A stretch of DNA of 64,000 bases from Gammaproteobacteria bacterium (GCA_022824305.1 JAJEAD010000011.1:62001-126000), one strand, 5' to 3'; shown: positions 53,210 through 62,024, counted from the stretch's first letter. Notes: a model not told the origin generated them from the sequence alone. Program-made: numbers and translations.

Positions 53210-54418
53210 ATGTCCTCGCAATCCCGCGCCGCGGTCCTCGCCGGACGCGACTTTCGATGGCTGGTGGCGGCCTCGGCCTTCAACAGCGTCGGCTTCGGCG
53301 GCGACTTCGTGATCATCGGACTGCTGCCCCTGCTCGCGACCGGTTCCTCGGGCTGGGTCGGAGTCTCGATCGCGCTCTACCACGTCCCGCAGCTCTTCCT
53401 CGGAGTGCCGGCGGGCGCGGTCTCCGACCGGGTGGACCGGCGCCGCCTGCTGCGAGGCACGGAGCTCGGCCTGATCGTCGCCTTTGCCGCGTTCGTGCTC
53501 GTCGCCCTGCAGGGCGACATCGGCCTTGGCGCCGCGCTCGCCATCGTCACCGTGCTGGGGGCGCTGCGCGCGGTCTATCACCCGGTACGGCTCAGCTACG
53601 CCTTCGACCTCGGCGGCCCCGCCCACGCGGTCTCCGCGCTCGGCTGGGTCACGTTGAGCGTGCGCGCCGGGATGCTGGTGGGCGCGGTGTCGTGTGGCGC
53701 CGCCTTCCAGCACCTCGGCGCCGCCTTTGCGTTCGGCCTGCTCGGGGTCGCGGAGTGCGCGGCGCTCGCGTGCCTGCTGCGCCTTCGCTCCGCCGGCGTC
53801 GCGGCGGAAGTCGACCACACCCCGCTCCGGCGCAACATCGCCGACTACCTGCGGGAGATCGTCACCAACCGCACCCTGCTCATCCTCACCGTGGTCACCG
53901 CGCTCGTCGAGGTGTTCGGCACCTCCTACCACACCGCGCTGCCGGAGCTCGCCCTCATGCGGCTCGAGATCGATGCGGACGGCTTCGGCCTCCTGCACGG
54001 AGCCCAGGCCGCCGGCGGCCTGGTCGCGGGCGTGATCCTGACCTGGTACGGGAACATTCGCCGGCGGGGAGTCACCTACATCGCAGTCGTCACCGTGCTC
54101 GGCGTCGGCATCCTGATCCTGGGAGCCACGACTTCCGTTCCCGGCGTCCTCCTGATCCTGGCCCTGGTCGCCGGCATGATCTGCGCGTGGGACATTCTCA
54201 CCCAGGCGATGATGCAGCTCTGCGTCCCCAACCGGCTCCGGGGACGGGCGATGGGGGCGTGGGTGTTCGCGATCGGCAGCTCCCCGCTCGGACACCTGGA
54301 GATGGGCTTGCTCGCCTCCACCCTGGGCCTCGGCACCGCCCTCTACCTCAACGGCGCGGGAGTGCTCCTGGTGATCGCGGTCGCGGCGCTGCTCGCGCCT
54401 GCGCTCCGGCGCCTGTAG
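53210..54418 (+). CDS. MFS transporter
   Basis: A 402-residue major facilitator with about 12 membrane segments. The cytoplasmic loop 2-3 reads GAVSDRVDRRRLLRG (near 68), and NRLRGRAMGAW (near 345) occupies the matching late loop. It resembles the MFS_3/EntS-like efflux group. It is the fourth gene of the lyase-sulfatase run (38 bp after the sulfatase), so it may move the substrate or product of that pathway. Its ATG lies at the edge of a truncated dispersed repeat. Confidence 0.8.
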   Translation: MSSQSRAAVLAGRDFRWLVAASAFNSVGFGGDFVIIGLLPLLATGSSGWVGVSIALYHVPQLFLGVPAGAVSDRVDRRRLLRGTELGLIVAFAAFVLVALQGDIGLGAALAIVTVLGALRAVYHPVRLSYAFDLGGPAHAVSALGWVTLSVRAGMLVGAVSCGAAFQHLGAAFAFGLLGVAECAALACLLRLRSAGVAAEVDHTPLRRNIADYLREIVTNRTLLILTVVTALVEVFGTSYHTALPELALMRLEIDADGFGLLHGAQAAGGLVAGVILTWYGNIRRRGVTYIAVVTVLGVGILILGATTSVPGVLLILALVAGMICAWDILTQAMMQLCVPNRLRGRAMGAWVFAIGSSPLGHLEMGLLASTLGLGTALYLNGAGVLLVIAVAALLAPALRRL

Positions 54419-54560
54419 GCCCCGTTTCGAAGGAGCCCTCCAGGGATGTGTCGCCCACGCCTTCGACAATCACGGCAGTCGGGGCAAGCGAGCGCTCAAC
54501 GACTCGCCACCGGGGGGCGCTCCCCGCTCATCAGCGAGCCCGCGCCCGCGGGCGGGCCGT

Positions 54561-55247
54561 TCACACGACCCGAACCCTCAGGGCGCCGAGGCCCGCGACC
54601 TCGACCTCCATCACGTCTCCCCGGCTCACCGCGGCCACCCCCGACGGCGTTCCCGACAGGACGACGTCACCGGCGGCGAGCTCGAAGTAGTCCGAGAGGT
54701 ACGAGATCATCTCCGGCACCTTCCAGATCATGTGGCTGAGATCGCCTTCCTGGCGAAGCTCCCCGTTGACGGTGAGCGCGATCCGGCCAGCGGAGGGGTG
54801 TCCCACCACCGACACCGGGTGGACGGGTCCGACCGGAGCCGAGCGCTCGAAGGCCTTGCCGATCTCCCAGGGCCGCCGGAGCCGCTTCTGCTCCGCCTGC
54901 AGGTCGCGCCGGGTCATGTCCAGCGCCGGCGCATAGCCGTAGACGTAGTCGAGCGCAGCGTCCACGGGGATGTTCACGCCTCCGGACCCCAGCATCACCG
55001 CGAGCTCGGCTTCGTGGTGCACGTCGGTGGAATGGGGTGGATAGGGAAACTCGCCCGACGCGTCGAGGCTGTCCGGGTTCTTCTGGAAGAAGAAGGGCGC
55101 TTCGCGACTCGGGTCGCCCCCCATCTCGATGGTGTGCGCGGCGTAGTTGCGCCCTATGCAATACACCCGTCGTACCGGGAACACGGCTTCGGACCCGGTG
55201 ATGGGAAGGGCGACGACCGGGGGCGGCTCGAATGCGAAGCTGGGCAT
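54561..55247 (-). CDS. fumarylacetoacetate hydrolase family protein
   Basis: A 228-residue FAH-fold hydrolase/isomerase. Metal ligands Glu-Glu-Asp are visible in DVHHEAELAVMLG (near 78) and YGYAPALDMTRRDLQ (near 109), with YCIGRNYAAHTIEM and PFFFQKNPDSL before them and LSGTPSGVAAVSRGD near the C-terminus. The size fits fumarylpyruvate hydrolase or acylpyruvase-like members of aromatic and keto-acid degradation. It is divergent from the RidA gene. Confidence 0.85.
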   Translation of the reverse strand: MPSFAFEPPPVVALPITGSEAVFPVRRVYCIGRNYAAHTIEMGGDPSREAPFFFQKNPDSLDASGEFPYPPHSTDVHHEAELAVMLGSGGVNIPVDAALDYVYGYAPALDMTRRDLQAEQKRLRRPWEIGKAFERSAPVGPVHPVSVVGHPSAGRIALTVNGELRQEGDLSHMIWKVPEMISYLSDYFELAAGDVVLSGTPSGVAAVSRGDVMEVEVAGLGALRVRVV

Positions 55248-55414
55248 GCGGGTCTCCGTTGCGCTTCCGCTTCAGTCTGGTGCCGGAACGGGAGCCCGTC
55301 GCGGCCGGAGCATGCGAGGGCCTTCGTAGTCCGGGGATTGGCCGGGTTAGGATAGCGCCGCGCGGTCGCGGAAGTCCCCCGGCCGGCACACTTTGAACAC
55401 TGGGAGGCGCTCAC

Positions 55415-55798
55415 ATGGGCAAGCAAATCATCGGCGGCGAGTTGGTATTCGGTGGCAACAGGATGCCCCTTTCGAAGGCCGTGCGCACCGGCGACTTCGT
55501 GTTTCTTTCCGGTCAGGTTCCGTTGAGGAGCGACGGCAGCGTGGAGACCGGCTCGATCGAGGATCAGACCCGGGTGGTGATGGAGAACATCAAGGAACTG
55601 CTGGGCGAAGCGGGCTGCGCGCTCTCCGACGTCTTCAAGGCCAACGTCTGGCTCAGCGACCGCGCCGACTTCGCCGGGTTCAACCGGGTCTACGCCGAGT
55701 ATTTTCCGGAAGAGCCCCCCGTCCGTTCCGCGGTGGAGAGTCGCCTGATGATCGACATCCGGGTGGAAGTCGAGGTCACCGCCTACAAGCCCCTCTGA
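55415..55798 (+). CDS. RidA family enamine/imine deaminase
   Basis: A 127-residue RidA (YjgF/YER057c) protein. The active-site Arg is in PVRSAVESRLM (near 107), with the usual FVFLSGQVPL (near 28) and a late Glu in VEVEVTAYKPL. RidA proteins hydrolyse reactive 2-aminoacrylate and related imines; subfamily members serve specific catabolic pathways. It lies 28 bp upstream of the fourth creatinase-type gene and is likely co-transcribed, hinting that an imine forms in that route. Confidence 0.88.
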   Translation: MGKQIIGGELVFGGNRMPLSKAVRTGDFVFLSGQVPLRSDGSVETGSIEDQTRVVMENIKELLGEAGCALSDVFKANVWLSDRADFAGFNRVYAEYFPEEPPVRSAVESRLMIDIRVEVEVTAYKPL

Positions 55799-55826
55799 GA
55801 GTCCGCGAAGGCGAAGGAGCGAATCG

Positions 55827-57035
55827 ATGCAGAAGACCACGCGCAAGAGCCCCGGCGGACATCGGCTGTCAATGAACCTGCACCGGCGCCTGCCCTTCCA
55901 CCGCGAGGAGTACGAGCGGCGCTACGACGCCGTGCTCCAGAACATGGAAGGCGCGGGAGTGGACGCGCTGCTGGTACGCAGTCCCGAGAACATCACCTAC
56001 CTGACCGGGTACGAGACCCCCGGCTACTACGGCTACCACTGCCTCGTCCTCGCACGGGGCCAGCAGCCGGTGCTGGTGGGACGACGCCTCGAGATCGAAA
56101 CGAACGCTCCGGAGTTCTCCTGGCTCACCCGGCTCGCACCGGCCCAGGACCACCACGTACCGGTCGAAGTGACGTCCCGGACCATCGAGAAGATGGGACT
56201 CTCACGCCACCGACTGGGCGTGGAGAAGAACGGCTGGTTCTTCACGGTGCAGGAGTACGAGGCGCTCAACGGCCTCCTCCCCCACGCACGAATCGTCGAT
56301 GCCTCGGATACCGTGGAGGCGGCGCGGCTCGTGAAGTCCGACGTGGAGGTGGCGATGATCCGCAAGGCGGTCTCGATCGCCGACAAGGCCTGCCTCGCGG
56401 GAATCGAAGCGACGCGCGCCGGCCGCAGCGAGGACGAGATCGCGGGTGACCTGCACCGGGAGTGGTGCGCGCAGGGGGCGGAGTACACCGGCCTTCCGAA
56501 CTTCATCGCTTCGGGCCGGCGCTCCGGCGCCTGCCACGCCACGTGGCACGGGCGTCGCCTCAACAAGAACGACCACTGCATTTTCGAGATCGCGGCGGCG
56601 AAGAGCCGCTACTGCGGGGCGGTGTTCCGCACCGCCACCGTGGGCAGGGTGAAACCGAAGCTGCGCCGTCTCTACCACGCAACGGAGAGCGCCCTGAACG
56701 CGGTGGTCGACGCCATCCGCCCCGGCGCGGTGAGCGAGAAGGTCGACAAGGCGGGCCGCGACGTCATCGCAAAGGCCGGGTTCGGGCCCTGGCACCGGCA
56801 CCGCATCGGCTACTCGATCGGGGTCAACTACCCGCCGGACTGGGGAGAAGGCCAGATCTTCAGCATCCGCAAGGGCGAGAAGCGCGTGCTGGAAGAGAAC
56901 ATGACCTTCCACCTCGTGCCCGGCTGCCTCATCTTCGACGAAATGGGACTCGTCACCAGCGCGTCGGTACGCGTCACCGCCACCGGCTGCGAGGTCCTGA
57001 ACACCCTGCCGATCAAGCTCTACGAGAACGACTGA
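55827..57035 (+). CDS. creatinase-type M24 hydrolase (copy D)
   Basis: A 402-residue M24 protein, closest in layout to copy B. The metal Asp residues are replaced: IFEIAA has Glu, and YCGAVFRT has Ala with Cys where the others have His. The catalytic His237 in GACHATW is kept, and GYSIGVNYPPDWGEGQIF matches the late segment of copies B and C. It is probably a metal-free C-N hydrolase. The ATG at 55827 follows AAGGAG; a second in-frame ATG 15 codons later begins the conserved MNLHRRLPF and could also be used. Confidence 0.8.
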   Translation: MQKTTRKSPGGHRLSMNLHRRLPFHREEYERRYDAVLQNMEGAGVDALLVRSPENITYLTGYETPGYYGYHCLVLARGQQPVLVGRRLEIETNAPEFSWLTRLAPAQDHHVPVEVTSRTIEKMGLSRHRLGVEKNGWFFTVQEYEALNGLLPHARIVDASDTVEAARLVKSDVEVAMIRKAVSIADKACLAGIEATRAGRSEDEIAGDLHREWCAQGAEYTGLPNFIASGRRSGACHATWHGRRLNKNDHCIFEIAAAKSRYCGAVFRTATVGRVKPKLRRLYHATESALNAVVDAIRPGAVSEKVDKAGRDVIAKAGFGPWHRHRIGYSIGVNYPPDWGEGQIFSIRKGEKRVLEENMTFHLVPGCLIFDEMGLVTSASVRVTATGCEVLNTLPIKLYEND

Positions 57036-57110
57036 GCCCGGCCCCGAGAACCGGGCGGCCCCTGCCTCGAGCTCAGGGTGCTCGAGGCGATGCGGCCGGT
57101 CTCCCGGCCG
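57036..57110 (+). terminator. three consecutive GC hairpins after M24 copy D
   Basis: Starting at the base after the stop codon are three inverted repeats in a row: 57036-57056 (6-bp stem), 57064-57088 (perfect 9-bp stem, 7-base loop) and 57093-57110 (perfect 7-bp stem, 4-base loop). None has a T-run. They probably end or stabilise the RidA-M24 transcript. Confidence 0.5.
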
Positions 57111-57275
57111 TCCCGAGAGTCGCGGCGGCGCTCCCCCGGTCCGTGGGCGCGCCTGCGCGGCTTCGCTCGCCCGGGGGGTCCCGATGCGTGCGCCTGCCGG
57201 CGCGGTCGCGATTGCCACCGGCGGGCACCTGTCGCTAGCATGCGCGGCGCGAGCCGAAGCAGCGGGAGACTTCAC

Positions 57276-58475
57276 TTGGAGATCGCATACCGGCCCGAAA
57301 GCGAGGCGCTTCGGGAGGAGATCCGGGCCTTCTGCCGGGACGAGGTGCCGGAGGAGTTCAAGCGGGCGGTGCGCCACGAGGGCGAGATCGAGGGCGAGGA
57401 TTCCCGGCGCTGGCTGCGCATGCTCTACGAGAAGGGAGGGTGGAGCGCGCCGGGATGGAGCAGGGAGCTCGGCGGTCCGGGCTGGACCTACGAGCAGCAG
57501 TACGTGTTCGAGCGCGAGCTCGCCCTGAACGACGCGCCCCGCGTGCCGCTGTTCGGGGCCGGCATGATCGGGCCCGCCATCATCGAATTCGGAAGCCGGG
57601 CGCTCCAGGAGCAGTTCCTGCCCGCGATCCTCAAGGGCGAAATCCTGTGGTGCCAGGGCTACTCGGAGCCCAATTCCGGTTCCGATCTCGCCTCGCTGCA
57701 GACGAGCGCGGTGAGGGACGGCGATCACTACGTCCTGAACGGCACCAAGATGTGGACCAGCGACGGCCACCACGCGGACTGGATGTTCGGCCTCTTTCGC
57801 ACCGACAACTCGGGAAAGAAGCAGCACGGCATCACGGTGCTCCTCGTGGACATGCGGACCCCCGGAATCGAGCTGCGACCCATCCTCACCTTCGACGGCG
57901 GTCACGAGACCAACCAGACCTTCTTCGACGACGTCCGGGTTCCGGTCGGCAACCGGCTCGGCGAGGAGCACCTGGGCTGGACGGTCGCGAAGTACATCCT
58001 GGGCCTGGAGCGATTCGGAACCGCCGAGGTCTCCCGCTCCCAGTCGAGCCTCGCGCGCCTGAAGCGCATCGCGCGGGACCAGCCCTCATCGGGCGGCAGG
58101 CTCGTCGACGACGAGGACTTCGCCGACGCGATCACGGAGGTCGAGCTCGAGCTTCGTGCGCTGGAGCTCACCGAGCAGCGTTTCCTCTTCGGCCCCGGGG
58201 GACCGGACGCCATGGGGGCCGAGGCCTCCATGCTCAAGATCCGCGGCACGGAGGTGCAGCAGCGCATCACCGAGCTGACGGCGGAGGCGCTCGGCTACTA
58301 CTCGCAGCCCTTCGTGCCCGAGCAGCTCGCGGAGGGCTACAACGAAGAGCCGGTGGGACCGACGCCGGCCGGCTACGCGGCGCGCAGCTACTTCAACATG
58401 CGAAAGACCTCCATCTACTCGGGATCCAACGAGATCCAGAAGAACATCATCGCCAAGGCGGTGCTGGGACTTTAG
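57276..58475 (+). CDS. acyl-CoA dehydrogenase, larger subunit of a pair
   Basis: A 399-residue flavin acyl-CoA dehydrogenase. Landmarks are GWSAPGWSRELGGPGW (near 49), CQGYSEPNSGSDLASLQT (near 126), GTKMWTSDGHHADW (near 155) and the C-terminal SIYSGSNEIQKNII, in which the Glu that acts as base in MCAD-like enzymes is Ser. A TTG start is used here: GGGAG precedes it, and conserved sequence (EIAYRPESEALREEIRAF) starts at residue 2. Four bases separate it from a second ACAD gene, so a heteromeric alpha2-beta2 enzyme as in steroid degradation is likely. Confidence 0.83.
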   Translation: MEIAYRPESEALREEIRAFCRDEVPEEFKRAVRHEGEIEGEDSRRWLRMLYEKGGWSAPGWSRELGGPGWTYEQQYVFERELALNDAPRVPLFGAGMIGPAIIEFGSRALQEQFLPAILKGEILWCQGYSEPNSGSDLASLQTSAVRDGDHYVLNGTKMWTSDGHHADWMFGLFRTDNSGKKQHGITVLLVDMRTPGIELRPILTFDGGHETNQTFFDDVRVPVGNRLGEEHLGWTVAKYILGLERFGTAEVSRSQSSLARLKRIARDQPSSGGRLVDDEDFADAITEVELELRALELTEQRFLFGPGGPDAMGAEASMLKIRGTEVQQRITELTAEALGYYSQPFVPEQLAEGYNEEPVGPTPAGYAARSYFNMRKTSIYSGSNEIQKNIIAKAVLGL

Positions 58476-58479
58476 TGAA

Positions 58480-59625
58480 ATGGACTTTTCCCTGAGCGAA
58501 GAACAGACCATCTTCCGCGACAGCGTGGCCCGCTTCGTCGCCGAGGAGTACCCTTTCGATCGCCGGCAGGCCCTGGTGGCGGAAGAGCCCGGGTACGACG
58601 GAGCGCACTGGCGGCGCTTCGCGGAGCTCGGCTGGCTCGCGGCGACCCTGCCCGAGGACTACGGCGGCCTCGGAGGCACTCCGGTGGAAGGGATGCTGCT
58701 CGCCGAGCAGTTCGGACGGGGCCTGGTCATGAGCCCCTACCTCGCCACGGTGGTGCTCGGCGCCAACGCCATCCTGCACGGCGGCAGCGAGGATCAGAAG
58801 CGCACGCTGCTGCCCCAGGTCGCCGAGGGTCGCCTCAAGCTCGCCTTCGCCTTCGCCGAGCCGCAGTCCCGCTACGATCTGAACGACGTCGCGACGACGG
58901 CACGGGGGGAGAAGAGCGGCTACCGCATCGACGGCCACAAGGGCGTTGTCTTCCATGCGGCGAGCGCGGACCGGATCGTGGTCTCGGCACGCACCGCGGG
59001 AGACTCCCGGGACCCCGACGGCATCTCCCTCTTCCTCGTCGATGCGAAGGCCGAAGGCCTGGAAGCCCGGCACTACCCGACGCAGGACGGCGGGCGGGCC
59101 TCGGAGCTCCGCTTCGACGGGGTGCGGGTCGGGGCCGAGGACCGGCTCGGTGAGCCCGGCACGGAGGGCAGCGCCCTTCCCGTCATCGAGCGGGTCATCG
59201 ACCACGCCATCGCTTCGGTGTGCGCGGAGGCGACCGGCGCCATGTGGGCGGTGTACGAGCAGACGCTCACCTACCTGAAGACGCGGGAGCAGTTCGGCCG
59301 GACGCTGGGCTCCTTCCAGGCCCTGCAGCACCGTATGGTCGACGTGTACATGAAGTGCGAGCTCGCACAGTCGATGGTCTACGAGGTCACGCTGCACCTC
59401 GACGTCCCGGACGCCGTCGTTCGCGGCCGGGCGGCGGCATCGGCGAAGTACGAGGTGGGGCGCAACGCGCGCGACGTGGGACAGGAAGGGGTGCAGCTCC
59501 ACGGCGGAATCGGCATGACCTTCGACCTGCCCATCGGCCACTACCTCAAGCGGATCACGATGATCAACTCGAGCTTCGGCGACCCGCGCCACCAGTTGCG
59601 TCGCTACCAGCACCTGTCCTCGTAG
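58480..59625 (+). CDS. acyl-CoA dehydrogenase, smaller subunit of a pair
   Basis: A 381-residue acyl-CoA dehydrogenase beginning MDFSLSEEQTIFRDSVARF. The core includes GWLAATLPEDYGGLGG (near 48), AFAEPQSRYDLNDV (near 126), TREQFGRTLGSFQALQHRMVD (near 268) and LHGGIGMTFDLPIGHYLKR. The common C-terminal Glu-Gly-Thr is not visible. It should pair with the preceding protein. The acyl substrate is unknown; no thioesterase or hydratase gene is adjacent. Confidence 0.84.
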   Translation: MDFSLSEEQTIFRDSVARFVAEEYPFDRRQALVAEEPGYDGAHWRRFAELGWLAATLPEDYGGLGGTPVEGMLLAEQFGRGLVMSPYLATVVLGANAILHGGSEDQKRTLLPQVAEGRLKLAFAFAEPQSRYDLNDVATTARGEKSGYRIDGHKGVVFHAASADRIVVSARTAGDSRDPDGISLFLVDAKAEGLEARHYPTQDGGRASELRFDGVRVGAEDRLGEPGTEGSALPVIERVIDHAIASVCAEATGAMWAVYEQTLTYLKTREQFGRTLGSFQALQHRMVDVYMKCELAQSMVYEVTLHLDVPDAVVRGRAAASAKYEVGRNARDVGQEGVQLHGGIGMTFDLPIGHYLKRITMINSSFGDPRHQLRRYQHLSS

Positions 59626-59717
59626 ACTCCGACGCTCTGTTCGCGGCGGCCGAATGGCGATCCATGAGCCCGGGTTTCTCGACAGCGATGGAGCCGGGGG
59701 CAACGCGTTGCAGGACG

Positions 59718-59788
59718 TTCCGGGGGCGAAGGCAAGCCCCGGAATCCAAGTGATGGACAGGCCCGCATTCCACCCGTAGGTGCGGGCC
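59718..59788 (+). promoter_or_regulatory. two hairpins upstream of the DMFase-like gene
   Basis: A perfect 8-bp stem (59718-59725 with 59737-59744) is followed by another perfect 8-bp stem (59760-59767 with 59781-59788). The second stem ends directly at the GGGAGGA ribosome site of the next gene, so it could affect translation. It matches no riboswitch class I know. Confidence 0.4.
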
Positions 59789-59801
59789 GGGAGGAACCGA
59801 C

Positions 59802-62024
59802 ATGCTTCCCATCACCGGCTACCCCGACCGCTACTCGGTGGCGCCCGGCGAGACCGTATCCTTCAAGGTGAGCTCGAGCGCCGCCGGACCCTTCGAGGCG
59901 AGGCTGGTGCGCGTCATCAGCGGCGACCCCAACCCCGAAGGCCCCGGGATCCACGAGGTACCCGTGGACGCCGCCTTCGCCGGACGCTACCCGTCACGGG
60001 TGCAGCCGATCCACAACGGTTCCTGCGCGCGCGTCCCTACCGGCCCCGCGCTGGACTCTCTGGGCAGCTTCACGGTGACGGCGACGCTCTGGCCCACCCT
60101 CCCCCGCCTCGACCGCCGGCAGTGCCTGGTGTCCCGGCGGGACGCCGCAACCGGCGCCGGCTTCTGCCTGGAGATAGACGAAGAAGACTCGGTGAGCGCG
60201 ACGCTGCGCGATGCGGCGGGGGCCGTGAGCAGCGTGAGCACGGGCAAAGCGCTGCGCACGCGAGCTTGGTATCACGCATTCCTGAGCTACGACGCGGCGG
60301 CGTGCGAGCTGCGCGTCGGCCAGCGCGCGCTCGAGCCCGCCCTCATGGTTGACGATTCCGGGTCCGCCACCGCAGCCGCCGAATTGCATGGCGGCTGCGG
60401 CGGGGGCGGAGACCTGGTGTTCGCGGCGCGCGCGGGCGGCCTGCCTTCGGACCACTACAACGGCAAGCTGGAAGCCCCGCGGATTCTGGCCGTCGCGATG
60501 GAGCCGGAGGCCGCGTTCCGCGCCGCCGACGCGGGCGCCGACGGCGAATCCCTGGTTGCGTCGTGGGACTTCTCCCGGGAGATCCCGTCCCGGCGCATCG
60601 TCGACACCGGGCCCCACGGAATGCACGGCGAAACCGTCAATCTGCCCGCCCGGGCCATGAAGGGCTCGCGCTGGACGGGCGAGGAGATGTGCTGGCGTCA
60701 CGCGCCCGAACACTTCGGCGCGATCCACTTCCACGACGACGATCTCCACGACTGCGGCTGGGAGAGCGACTTCAGCTTCGAGGTGCCGGAGGACTTCAAG
60801 AGCGGGGTGTACGCGGTCCGCCTGCGCGCCGGCGACGACGAGGACATGATTCCCTTCTTCGTGCGCGCCGCCCCGGGCCGGGCGCAGTCGAGCGCCTGCG
60901 TGCTCATTCCGGTGTTCACCTACATCGTCTACGCCAACTACGCCCGGGGCAACGTCGACGACGACTACCGCGACCAGGTGGCGCGCTGGGGCGCACGCCC
61001 GTGGACTCCGGACGAGCACCCCGAGTACGGAATCTCCACCTACAACCACCACCGCGACGGGAGCGGGGTGAGCTACTCCTCCCGCCTGCGTCCGATCATC
61101 AACCAGCGCTCGGGTTTCTGCGCCTACGCGGACCCGAAGGGAGGCTCCTGTCTGCGCCACTTTCCCGCCGACACCCACCTCCTCGCGTGGCTGGACGCGA
61201 TGGGACACGACTTCGACGTCATCACCGACGAAGACCTCGAGGCGGACGGCGTGGACGCCATCGCCCCGTACCGGGTGGTGATGACCACCTCGCACCCGGA
61301 GTACCACACCCCGGGCTCGCTCGACGCGCTCTGCGATTACACCGGGCAGGGCGGGCGCCTGATGTACCTCGGCGGCAACGGCTTCTACTGGCGGGTCGCG
61401 ACGAGCCCCGAGTACCCGGGCGCGGTCGAGATTCGCCGGGGCGAGACCGGGATCCGGGCCTGGGCGGCGGATCCCGGCGAGTACTACAACGCCTTCGACG
61501 GCGCCTACGGCGGACTATGGCGCAACAGCGGCCGCGCCCCCCAGCGCCTCGCGGGCGTGGGGTTCATCTCGCAGGGGGACTTCCACGGCACCGGCTACCA
61601 CCGGCTGCCCGCCTCCCGAGATCCGCGCGCGGCCTGGATATTCGAGGGCATCGACGACGAGACGCTCGGCGACTTCGGTCTGAGCGGCGGGGGAGCGGCC
61701 GGATTCGAGCTCGACTGGCTGGACCCGAGCCTCGGTTCGCCGCCCCACGCCCTGGTGCTCGCCCGCTCGAAGGACCACGACGAGACCTTCGTGCTGGTCC
61801 CGGAAGAGATACTCACCCACCACGCGACGCGCCCCGGCGAGCCCGCCCGGGACATCATGCGTTCCGATCTCGTCTACTTCGAGACGCCCAACGGCGGCGC
61901 CGTGTTCTCGGTCGGCTCCATCTCCTTCTGCGGGAGCCTTCCCCACAACGGCTTCGACAACAACATCTCGCGCATGATCGACAACGTCCTGCGCCGCTTC
62001 CGCAGCGAGTGGCGTTCGGGGTGA
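59802..62024 (+). CDS. N,N-dimethylformamidase large-subunit-like protein
   Basis: A 740-residue protein of the dimethylformamidase beta-subunit family. The N-terminal GYPDRYSVAPGETVSFKVS, the LamG-like middle (about 85-270) and the C-terminal glutamine-amidotransferase-like domain (about 365-740) are in family order. The known enzyme binds one Fe(III) with two Tyr and one Glu; candidates here are Tyr380 in YANYARGN, a Tyr near 409-425, and Glu500 in SHPEYH (tentative). The small alpha subunit of the characterised enzyme is not found nearby. It would release an amine from an N-substituted amide. GGAGG precedes the ATG. Confidence 0.78.
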   Translation: MLPITGYPDRYSVAPGETVSFKVSSSAAGPFEARLVRVISGDPNPEGPGIHEVPVDAAFAGRYPSRVQPIHNGSCARVPTGPALDSLGSFTVTATLWPTLPRLDRRQCLVSRRDAATGAGFCLEIDEEDSVSATLRDAAGAVSSVSTGKALRTRAWYHAFLSYDAAACELRVGQRALEPALMVDDSGSATAAAELHGGCGGGGDLVFAARAGGLPSDHYNGKLEAPRILAVAMEPEAAFRAADAGADGESLVASWDFSREIPSRRIVDTGPHGMHGETVNLPARAMKGSRWTGEEMCWRHAPEHFGAIHFHDDDLHDCGWESDFSFEVPEDFKSGVYAVRLRAGDDEDMIPFFVRAAPGRAQSSACVLIPVFTYIVYANYARGNVDDDYRDQVARWGARPWTPDEHPEYGISTYNHHRDGSGVSYSSRLRPIINQRSGFCAYADPKGGSCLRHFPADTHLLAWLDAMGHDFDVITDEDLEADGVDAIAPYRVVMTTSHPEYHTPGSLDALCDYTGQGGRLMYLGGNGFYWRVATSPEYPGAVEIRRGETGIRAWAADPGEYYNAFDGAYGGLWRNSGRAPQRLAGVGFISQGDFHGTGYHRLPASRDPRAAWIFEGIDDETLGDFGLSGGGAAGFELDWLDPSLGSPPHALVLARSKDHDETFVLVPEEILTHHATRPGEPARDIMRSDLVYFETPNGGAVFSVGSISFCGSLPHNGFDNNISRMIDNVLRRFRSEWRSG

